NCBI GenBank assembly: GCA_023144875.1
Contig: JAGLEW010000067.1
Span: forward strand, 1-11,655
Direction: 5' to 3'
Source of the DNA: Methylococcales bacterium
GTDB lineage: Bacteria > Pseudomonadota > Gammaproteobacteria > Methylococcales > Methylomonadaceae
Length of the DNA: 11,655 bases
Each line of letters starts with the position of its first letter. The stretch's first letter is position 1. Shown here piece after piece: positions 1-6,220 of this stretch. A program made the position numbers and the translations under genes. The notes under the pieces were generated by a model that made no database searches, was not told the origin of the DNA, and saw only the letters and a program-made list of their open reading frames with translations.

Positions 1-1
1 G

Positions 2-565
2 ATTTATGACGGTTTTTTTAGACTAGAGTCGTATAAATTACAACATACTTTATTTAAAGGCGGTTGGAGTAAACCCATAGAACGAGAATTATTTCGGCGC
101 AATGATTGTGTCGGAGTCATTTTATACGACCCTACGCGTGATGAAGTGGTGTTATTAGAGCAATTTCGTGTTGGCCCTTTAGTCCATAAACCTTGTCCTT
201 GGTTATTGGAAATTGTTGCTGGCGGTATCGAAGCGGGCGAATCTAAAGAAGACGTAGCGCGAAGAGAAGCGTTTGAAGAAGCAGGCTGTGACATTGAAGA
301 ATTACTGTTAATCAACGAGTTTTATACCTCACCTGGTGGGGCTTCTGAATTATTAACGCTGTATTGCGGTAAGGTTGATAGTACCAATATTGGCGGCGTT
401 TATGGCTTAGAGGAAGAATCGGAAGATATTTTAGTAACCACAAAATCGTTTGATGCTGTCTATCAACTCTTAGAAGACGGGCGAATTAAATCGGGTATTC
501 CTATTATTGCCATACAGTGGTTGGCGTTAAATCGTGAAAAGTTACGACAACAATGGGGTAATTAG
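2..565 (+). CDS. nudF: ADP-ribose pyrophosphatase NudF, 5'-partial
   Basis: Nudix hydrolase that cleaves ADP-ribose to AMP and ribose 5-phosphate in the cytoplasm. The frame is open from base 2, well before the first internal GTG/ATG-type codons near 146, and the upstream residues (YDGFFRLESYKLQH, then FKGGWSKPIERELFRRND) match the N-terminal region of NudF, so the gene enters the window from outside and lacks roughly 20 residues. The Nudix box GX5EX7REUXEEXG is complete at 221-289 (GGIEAGESKEDVARRE, then AFEEAGC). It is followed by the SPGG segment (FYTSPGGASE) and a conserved C-terminal IAIQWLAL segment, as in Escherichia coli NudF. The TAG stop lies at 563-565 and overlaps the stop of the convergent ccmB gene. 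Family assignment is firm; the exact substrate is inferred from similarity to NudF over the visible length. Confidence 0.93.
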   Translation: MYDGFFRLESYKLQHTLFKGGWSKPIERELFRRNDCVGVILYDPTRDEVVLLEQFRVGPLVHKPCPWLLEIVAGGIEAGESKEDVARREAFEEAGCDIEELLLINEFYTSPGGASELLTLYCGKVDSTNIGGVYGLEEESEDILVTTKSFDAVYQLLEDGRIKSGIPIIAIQWLALNREKLRQQWGN

Positions 566-1230
566 CCACGAATGCTGATTTTTAACGCGGCGACAATAGC
601 AAAGGGCGTCAGCATAATGCTAACCACTAAAATAGCCCCCAAAATGGCAAAATAGCCTGCGGTTGGCATTCCCATCGCCGCTGCTTGCACAGTAGCGGCA
701 CCAAAAATAAGTAAGGGAATGTAAAGTGGTAAAATCAGCAGTGAAATCAGCACCCCGCCTTTACGAAGCCCCACCGTAAGCCCTGCACCAATAGCACCAA
801 TTAAACTTAACGTCGGCGTGCCAAGCAATAAACTAATCATTAATGAGGTCACACCTTCTGAGGGTAGAAATAACATTAAGGCCAGTAATGGCGACATGAG
901 GGCTAAACAAAAGCCACTAACCAGCCAATGACTAAAAACTTTGGCAAGCACTAATAAAATCAGTGGTCGTGGACTGAGAAGCATTTGCTCCAAAGAACCG
1001 TCTTCAAAATCACTCCGAAAAATGCCATCAACCGATAATAAACTGGCAAGTAATGCCGCCACCCAAATCACCCCAGGAGCGACTTCGGCTAAAAATTTTG
1101 GCTCAGGGCTAACGCCTAGGGGAAACATCACTGCAACCATTAAAAAAAAAGCCAGTGGATTAACGATGTCGTTTCGATGTCGAAAGCTTAAGCGTAAGTC
1201 GCGTTTAATCGCCGCAAAAAAAAAGTTCAT
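562..1230 (-). CDS. ccmB: Heme exporter permease CcmB
   Basis: Membrane subunit of the CcmAB ABC transporter in system I cytochrome c maturation, which acts with CcmC and CcmE in the release of heme-loaded CcmE. The protein has 222 residues, the usual family length. Hydrophobic segments lie at about residues 25-41, 53-68, 93-121, 128-155, 158-180 and 191-215, consistent with six membrane helices. The family motif DFEDGSLEQMLLSP is at residues 74-87, in the loop after helix 2. The ATG follows the ccmA stop by 4 bases and has no Shine-Dalgarno sequence of its own, so it is probably translationally coupled to ccmA. The TAA stop overlaps the nudF stop on the other strand, so ccmC does not follow, unlike the usual ccmABCDEFGH order. 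Confidence 0.95.
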   Translation of the reverse strand: MNFFFAAIKRDLRLSFRHRNDIVNPLAFFLMVAVMFPLGVSPEPKFLAEVAPGVIWVAALLASLLSVDGIFRSDFEDGSLEQMLLSPRPLILLVLAKVFSHWLVSGFCLALMSPLLALMLFLPSEGVTSLMISLLLGTPTLSLIGAIGAGLTVGLRKGGVLISLLILPLYIPLLIFGAATVQAAAMGMPTAGYFAILGAILVVSIMLTPFAIVAALKISIRG

Positions 1231-1234
1231 ACGT

Positions 1235-1855
1235 TTATTTTAAAGAATCAAGGTTAAGATGGCGAATATTGATCTGAGGTATATTGAGTTCGTGATGCGT
1301 GGTTAAAATCACCGCACCGCCTGATTGAACATGATGAGCAATGAGCGCTTCTTTTTCTGCCACCCCTTTTTTATCTAAGGCGGTAAACGGTTCGTCTAAA
1401 ACCCACAAAGGCGCAGTGCTTAAATATAAACGCGCTAAACCCACGCGACGTTGTTGCCCTGCGGATAAACTATGGCAAGGCACATCCTCAAAGCCATAAA
1501 GACCCACTTTTTTTAACGCCTCAAAAATGGATAGTTTGTTTAAGTGCGGTGCGAGCTGCATCATCCATTCTAAATTTTCTTCAGGGGTTAACGCACTTTT
1601 CACCCCTGCTAAATGCCCAACGTAGAGCATGGCTTGATAGTAAGCGTCTCGTGCTTCGCTCAATGGCTTATTTTTCCAACAAATATCGCCTTCATACGCC
1701 TCTAATAGCCCTGCTAAAATTCGTAATAAAGTGGTTTTTCCACTGCCATTTTGACCTTCGATCTGCAAAACCTCACCTGTTTTTAATTCAAACTCAAGAT
1801 TGTTAAATAAAATACGTTCATCACGCTCACAAAATAAATTTTTTACAGTTAGCAT
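1235..1855 (-). CDS. ccmA: Heme exporter ATP-binding protein CcmA
   Basis: Cytoplasmic ATPase subunit of the CcmAB complex for c-type cytochrome maturation, 206 residues as usual for the family. All ABC motifs are visible: Walker A GQNGSGKT at residues 34-41, signature LSAGQQRR at 130-137, Walker B LWVLDEP at 150-156, D-loop ALD at 159-161 and the switch histidine in LTTHHE at 187. The sequence between Walker A and the signature (YVGHLAGVKSALTPEENL) is typical of CcmA. The ATG at 1855 has no clear Shine-Dalgarno sequence upstream. It is the first gene of a two-gene unit with ccmB, and a probable promoter (TTCATT, 17 bases, GATAAT) lies 54 bases upstream. Confidence 0.95.
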   Translation of the reverse strand: MLTVKNLFCERDERILFNNLEFELKTGEVLQIEGQNGSGKTTLLRILAGLLEAYEGDICWKNKPLSEARDAYYQAMLYVGHLAGVKSALTPEENLEWMMQLAPHLNKLSIFEALKKVGLYGFEDVPCHSLSAGQQRRVGLARLYLSTAPLWVLDEPFTALDKKGVAEKEALIAHHVQSGGAVILTTHHELNIPQINIRHLNLDSLK

Positions 1856-1908
1856 CGGTTTTTTGTGGTGATTAGTCGGTACATTAAATGGAGTTTGGAA
1901 TCTTTTTG

Positions 1909-1937
1909 ATTATCTCCCATTTTAACGTAAGAATGAA
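1909..1937 (-). promoter_or_regulatory. Candidate sigma-70 promoter for ccmAB
   Basis: Read on the minus strand: TTCATT (1937-1932), a 17-base spacer, then GATAAT (1914-1909), which matches the -10 consensus at five of six positions. It sits about 54 bases before the ccmA ATG. The -35 match is weak (three of six), so this is a prediction from spacing and the -10 box only. Confidence 0.35.
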
Positions 1938-1969
1938 GTAGAATGCTCCAAAAAATAGAGGGGGTGTTT

Positions 1970-2026
1970 ATGATGGAAAGCCCGCCAATATTTCTCTTTT
2001 TCTTTTCCAGCATTAATTCTTTATGA
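1970..2026 (+). CDS. Possible 18-codon leader ORF coupled to the WD40 gene
   Basis: A short ORF encoding MMESPPIFLFFFSSINSL. A strong Shine-Dalgarno sequence, GAGGGGG at 1958-1964, is 5 bases from the first ATG (1970) and 8 from the second (1973). Its TGA stop (2024-2026) overlaps the ATG of the downstream 1220-residue gene (2023-2025) in an ATGA arrangement. That ATG is preceded only by pyrimidine-rich sequence without a ribosome-binding site, so ribosomes finishing the leader could restart on the large gene. The peptide is proline- and phenylalanine-rich and resembles no family I know. A TAGAAT hexamer at 1939-1944 could be the -10 box of the transcript, but I see no good -35. It could still be a chance ORF; the SD and the overlap are what support it. 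Confidence 0.45.
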   Translation: MMESPPIFLFFFSSINSL

Positions 2027-5000
2027 ATATTTATCATGTAGGGGGTACTTTACCACCTGATTCGCTTTCTTATGTCTACCGACCAGCGGATGAACAACTT
2101 TATCAAGGATTAAAAGCGGGAGAGTTTTGCTATGTATTAAATTCGCGACAAATGGGAAAGTCTAGTTTACGGATTAAAACCATGCAACGAATGGAGAAAA
2201 AAGATGGTTTTATTTGTTTAGGGGTCGATATTACTGAAATTGGCAGTGTCAATATTACCGATGAAGAATGGTATGCAGGCTTACTTGATACGTTAGTCAA
2301 TGGCTTAGAAACGCTAAATATTTTTTTAGAAGGTTTGTTCGATTTAAACGACTGGTGGGAGCAATATCATTTATTGTCGCCTTTACAACGCTTTGGCAAG
2401 TTTATTGATACCGTCTTACTACCACTTGAACGCCCCATTATTATTTTTATTGATGAAATCGACAGTATTTTATCATTGCCCTTTAAAGAAGATTTTTTTG
2501 CCTTAATTCGAGCCTGTTTTAATACACGCCAAGAAAGACCCGCGTATAAACGAATTACCTTTGCTATTTTTGGAGTGACCACCCCATCCGATTTAATTGG
2601 AGACAAAGCACGAACCCCTTTTAATATTGGACGAGCGGTGGAATTAACAGGCTTTCAATTACCTGCAGCAAAAGCATTGGGGAAAGATTTATCGGGAGAC
2701 AGTGCCACCGTTGATGCCTTATTAACTGAAATTTTAATATGGACAGGCGGTCAACCTTTTTTAACTCAAAAAGTCTGTAAATTAGTCGCAGATGCCAAGA
2801 TTAGTAACACGAACGATATTCAAGCATTAATTCAAAGAAACATTATTGATAGTTGGGAATCCCATGATGTACCACAGCATTTTAAAACCATTAGTGATCG
2901 CATTAAAGCCGATGAGACTTCCGCGGCAGAACTACTCGGTGTTTATCAGCAAATTATTATTCAGGGAAAAATAAAAGCGGAAGACAGCTACCCACAAATG
3001 GTATTGCGTTTAACAGGGATTGTGGTCAAACGTAAAGCCAAATTGCGAGTTTATAATCGATTATACGCCAAAATTTTTAGTGCCGACTGGGTCGAATCTG
3101 AATTGACCAAATTACGCCCCTATTCCCAAGCGTTAATGAGCTGGGAATTGTCGGATCGAAACGATAAATCGCGGTTATTACATGGAGACGCGTTAAAAAC
3201 CGCTTTAAAGTGGGCAAATAATAAAAACTTAACGCCTTCCGATTATCAATTTTTAGATGCCTGTCGCGCTAAAGTGATTGAACGGCAAGAAAAACGTGCC
3301 ACACGCTTAAAGCTTTTTGCATTATTTGGTAGCTTATTGTTAATAATCGCATTATTTAGCAGTGGCTTTGCTTATATGCAATGGCAAAATGCACAAAAAA
3401 TTACCCAAAAAGGGTTAAAAACTCAATCGTTATTCTTAGCCGATTTAGCCCAACAAGAAATTCGAAAAGGCGATGATGTCACTGCCATGTTATTGTCTTT
3501 GCAGGCATTACCTGATGATATTAATCACCCTAACCGTCCTTATATTCATCAAGCGTACACCTCACTTTATAATGCCAGTATTCGTAATAAAGAACGCCTA
3601 CACATAAAGTATGAAGCCATCGTCACCACCGCTATTTACAGCCCTACAAACAATATCCTCGTCATTGGACTGGAAAATGGAAATATTTATCTGGTGGATA
3701 AAATGGGGAAACCACTTGGTAATTTTAAAGCGCATAATAATCAACCGATTAATACCATAATTTTTAATCAAAAAGGCGATCAATTTTTAACCTCTTCGGA
3801 TGATAAAGAAGCAAAATTATGGAATATTAAGGGGGAGGAGTTAGCTTCTTTTAAAGGACATAAGGCGGCGGTGGTAAGCGCTGAGTTTAATATTATTGGC
3901 ACTAAAGTGTTAACCGCATCGGATGATAATACGGCAAAATTATGGGATCTTTCAGGAAAAAATTTAGTCACTTTTCGAGGCCATCAAGGCTGGGTAAAAA
4001 GCGCACGGTTTAATCCAGATAACACCCATGTATTAACGGCATCAGGCGATAACACCGCAAAACTCTGGAATTTAGCAGGTCAGCAATTAATAACATTTAA
4101 AGGTCATCAGGGGAATGTGGTTAAGGCTCAATTTAATCATCAGGGGAATAAAATAGTCACCGCTTCTTGGGATGGAACCGCCATACTATGGAACTTAAAA
4201 GGCCGTAAATTAGCACATTATAAAGATCATCAGGGTAAAGTACGAGACGCTTTTTTTAATCCTCATAGCAATCAAATTATTACTATTTCAGATGATGCCA
4301 CCGCAAAACTATGGGCATTAGATGGGACGAAAATAATCACTTTTAGAGGTCATAAGCGGCGTATTACCCACGCTGAATTTGATTTAACAGGTCAATTTTT
4401 TTTAACTGGGTCAGTTGATGGAACCGCTATTTTATGGAATTTAAAAGGCCATAGAATAAGCGACTTCAAAAGTCATAAAGCCGCTTTATCAACCGCGATC
4501 TTCAACCCTACCTCTGATCGAATTTTAACAACTTCCGTTGATAAAAGTATCAAGTTATGGAATTTAATGCGAGATGACATGATTAAATTTAGAGGGCATA
4601 AAGACACGGTTTTTAATGCCGTTTTTAATCCGAGTGACACACAAATATTAACGGCGTCAAAAGATAAAACCGCAAAACTATGGAGTTTATCAGGAAAATT
4701 ATTAACCACGTTCAAAGGTCATCAAGCCGAAGTTATTCAAGCTATTTTTAGTCCCTCAGGCACCACCGTATTAACCGCTTCAGGTGATCGTAGCGCAAAA
4801 TTATGGAGTTTATCAGGTCAACCCTTAGTTAGCTTTATAGGCCATAACGCTAAATTGCAAAATATTATTTTTAGCCCAAAAGGCGATCGTATTTTAACCA
4901 GCTCAGCGGATAAAACCGCAAAGTTATGGAGTAAAAAAGGGGAAGTTTTAATCACCTTTAGAGGTCATTCTGGTGGCGTACTCAGTGCTATTTTTAATAA

Positions 5001-5685
5001 AACTGGGGATAAAATTTTAACCACTTCTTCGGATAATACCGCAAAATTATGGGACTTAACAGGAACAGAATTAGCACGCTTTGAGGGTCATAAAAAAAAT
5101 GTCATCTCGGCTATTTTTAGCCCCGATGGTGAAAAAATATTAACTGCTTCAGATGATACCAGTGCAAGGCTATGGGATTTAACAGGAAAAGAACTGGCGG
5201 TTTTTAAACGCCATAAACACTGGGTTTATAAAGCCATTTTTAATCCTGAAGGGGATAAAATTTTAACCTGTTCCAACGATAAAACCGCCAAACTTTGGGA
5301 TTTAACGGGGAAAGAACTCGCAACCTTAAAAGGACATGAGGGCGGGGTGGTTAATATTGCCTTTAACCCCAATGGCGATACTATTTTAACCAGTTCAGAA
5401 GACGGTACCGCAAAACTATGGAATTTAAAAGGGGAAGAACAAGTTAGCCTGAAAGGACATTCAAAAACAATCTTTAGCGCTATCTTTAATTTTTCAGGCA
5501 ATAAAATTTTAACCGCGTCAGAAGATGGCAGTGCTCGATTATGGAACTACCCCGTTAAACCACAAGCCTTAATTGATTTGGCTAATAAAGAAGTGACCCG
5601 TCAACTTGATGAAACACAAAAACGAAAGTTTTTTATGGAAATTGAGAATGGAAATATCATAAATAATGAATATTCTTACCCGTAA
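2023..5685 (+). CDS. AAA-like ATPase / transmembrane / WD40-repeat protein
   Basis: A 1220-residue protein of unknown specific role. Residues 1 to about 330 form an AAA-like domain of the AAA_35 type: N-terminal GGTLPP, a P-loop variant LNSRQMGKSS (39-48) lacking the first glycine of Walker A, and Walker B IIIFIDEID (about 138-146). Residues 331-430 (VYNRLYAKIF, then WVESELTKLRPY) match the linker found in cyanobacterial proteins of this architecture. A single hydrophobic helix at 431-451 follows a basic stretch (EKRATRLK), which suggests a cytoplasmic N-terminus and an exported C-terminus. A conserved linker (FLADLAQQEI, then AMLLSLQALPDD) leads to one degenerate and 15 recognisable WD40 repeats, each 41 residues, with the LW tryptophans from residue 600 to 1174. 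The ATG at 2023 is the only plausible start (in-frame TAA at 2014) and has no SD of its own. Related proteins are treated as signalling or scaffold proteins; the ligand is unknown. Confidence 0.92.
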   Translation: MNIYHVGGTLPPDSLSYVYRPADEQLYQGLKAGEFCYVLNSRQMGKSSLRIKTMQRMEKKDGFICLGVDITEIGSVNITDEEWYAGLLDTLVNGLETLNIFLEGLFDLNDWWEQYHLLSPLQRFGKFIDTVLLPLERPIIIFIDEIDSILSLPFKEDFFALIRACFNTRQERPAYKRITFAIFGVTTPSDLIGDKARTPFNIGRAVELTGFQLPAAKALGKDLSGDSATVDALLTEILIWTGGQPFLTQKVCKLVADAKISNTNDIQALIQRNIIDSWESHDVPQHFKTISDRIKADETSAAELLGVYQQIIIQGKIKAEDSYPQMVLRLTGIVVKRKAKLRVYNRLYAKIFSADWVESELTKLRPYSQALMSWELSDRNDKSRLLHGDALKTALKWANNKNLTPSDYQFLDACRAKVIERQEKRATRLKLFALFGSLLLIIALFSSGFAYMQWQNAQKITQKGLKTQSLFLADLAQQEIRKGDDVTAMLLSLQALPDDINHPNRPYIHQAYTSLYNASIRNKERLHIKYEAIVTTAIYSPTNNILVIGLENGNIYLVDKMGKPLGNFKAHNNQPINTIIFNQKGDQFLTSSDDKEAKLWNIKGEELASFKGHKAAVVSAEFNIIGTKVLTASDDNTAKLWDLSGKNLVTFRGHQGWVKSARFNPDNTHVLTASGDNTAKLWNLAGQQLITFKGHQGNVVKAQFNHQGNKIVTASWDGTAILWNLKGRKLAHYKDHQGKVRDAFFNPHSNQIITISDDATAKLWALDGTKIITFRGHKRRITHAEFDLTGQFFLTGSVDGTAILWNLKGHRISDFKSHKAALSTAIFNPTSDRILTTSVDKSIKLWNLMRDDMIKFRGHKDTVFNAVFNPSDTQILTASKDKTAKLWSLSGKLLTTFKGHQAEVIQAIFSPSGTTVLTASGDRSAKLWSLSGQPLVSFIGHNAKLQNIIFSPKGDRILTSSADKTAKLWSKKGEVLITFRGHSGGVLSAIFNKTGDKILTTSSDNTAKLWDLTGTELARFEGHKKNVISAIFSPDGEKILTASDDTSARLWDLTGKELAVFKRHKHWVYKAIFNPEGDKILTCSNDKTAKLWDLTGKELATLKGHEGGVVNIAFNPNGDTILTSSEDGTAKLWNLKGEEQVSLKGHSKTIFSAIFNFSGNKILTASEDGSARLWNYPVKPQALIDLANKEVTRQLDETQKRKFFMEIENGNIINNEYSYP
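3820..5544 (+). repeat. Fifteen in-register 123-bp WD40 coding repeats
   Basis: The conserved LW tryptophan codons start at 3820, 3943, 4066, 4189, 4312, 4435, 4558, 4681, 4804, 4927, 5050, 5173, 5296, 5419 and 5542: fourteen consecutive intervals of exactly 123 bases. The typical unit reads GH-x(4,6)-A-x-FNP-x-G-x-x-ILTAS-x-D-x-TAKLW. A degenerate unit without LW (GNIYLVDKMGK) precedes the array at an interval one residue longer. Copies differ at many bases, so the array is old or selected rather than freshly duplicated. Coordinates run from the first to the last tryptophan codon. Confidence 0.93.
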
Positions 5686-5690
5686 AACTC

Positions 5691-5718
5691 TTAAGCCAAT
5701 CGAAAGGCTTAATTTTTA
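5691..5718 (+). terminator. Intrinsic terminator after the WD40 gene
   Basis: A perfect 7-bp stem, TTAAGCC (5691-5697) and GGCTTAA (5706-5712), encloses an 8-base loop AATCGAAA and is followed by TTTTT (5713-5717). It begins 5 bases after the stop codon. The stem is short and AT-rich at its base, so efficiency may be moderate. Confidence 0.72.
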
Positions 5719-5728
5719 TATTTTATAG

Positions 5729-5758
5729 TTTACCTATCCTCAAGGCATCTGGTATATT
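5729..5758 (+). promoter_or_regulatory. Candidate promoter for the small membrane protein gene
   Basis: TTTACC (5729-5734), an 18-base spacer, then TATATT (5753-5758; five of six matches to the -10 consensus). It lies between the terminator of the WD40 gene and the ATG at 5840, leaving a leader of about 75 bases that contains two dyads: ATAACAG/CTGTTAT at 5780-5807 and the palindrome CTCTTAAGAG at 5821-5830. Confidence 0.4.
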
Positions 5759-5839
5759 TACAGGCGTTTAAGCCAATATATAACAGGTTATAAGAAATAT
5801 CTGTTATTCACAGTCATTATCTCTTAAGAGGGTTGCGTT

Positions 5840-6220
5840 ATGTCCGAAATTTTTTATATTTTAACGGTTGTTTTTGTCGCGTATAGCGTCTTTTCAGTTT
5901 TAAAAGATGAAAAAAAACCAGCACAATCGCCAGACTCAGACGATATAAAGCCTCAAACCCCCACAGAAGAGTCCGCACCTGATACAGGTGTAACCGAGGA
6001 CGAACATGCACATACAGATAGCATTCGCAATCCTGAAACAGGCGAAACGGCTAAAATTTCAAATAACTACCGTTTTTGCAAACGCTGGATCAAAGACGTC
6101 TTAGTCAAAGAAGGTTTGTTGGATAAAGTTTATAAAAACAATGAATTAACAGACGATGTGAATGCAAAAATTCAGCAGGCATTAGCGGATTTACAAATGA
6201 TTGAAAAATACCAAGTTTAA
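5840..6220 (+). CDS. Small membrane-anchored protein of unknown function
   Basis: 126 residues; I do not recognise the family. An N-terminal hydrophobic helix at residues 4-20 (IFYILTVVFVAYSVFSV) is followed by a basic patch (KDEKK), so the bulk of the protein probably stays in the cytoplasm as a type III membrane anchor. Residues 24-70 are an acidic, proline/threonine-rich linker of low complexity. Residues 72-126 look folded and helical, with aromatic and basic residues (NNYRFCKRWIKDVLVKEGLL, then an amphipathic stretch ending LADLQMIEKYQV). A good ribosome-binding site, GAGGG at 5828-5832, is 7 bases before the ATG. It appears to be transcribed alone, and its TAA stop overlaps the stop of the convergent DUF6513 gene. 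The order helix, disordered linker, small helical domain resembles membrane-tethered adaptor proteins, but no function can be assigned. Confidence 0.8.
   Translation: MSEIFYILTVVFVAYSVFSVLKDEKKPAQSPDSDDIKPQTPTEESAPDTGVTEDEHAHTDSIRNPETGETAKISNNYRFCKRWIKDVLVKEGLLDKVYKNNELTDDVNAKIQQALADLQMIEKYQV

Noticed and set aside
4..315. 103-codon minus-strand ORF opposite nudF
   Set aside because: Low-complexity Ser/Asn-rich translation, wholly antisense to a strongly recognised nudF frame.
1849..2037. 62-codon minus-strand ORF ending just inside the ccmA start (ATGCTAA)
   Set aside because: The stop/start overlap looks like coupling, but there is no SD, the composition is not protein-like, the likely ccmA promoter lies inside it, and it is antisense to the better-supported leader ORF.
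3598..5501. Several minus-strand ORFs inside the WD40 gene that share similar peptides (for example SFAVLSSEEVK)
   Set aside because: They resemble each other only because they are antisense to the 123-bp repeats; none has an SD or a recognisable family.
2023..5685. WD40/ATPase gene as an anti-phage or toxin system
   Set aside because: No nuclease, toxin or other effector domain is visible in the protein or its neighbours; the architecture alone does not support a defence role.
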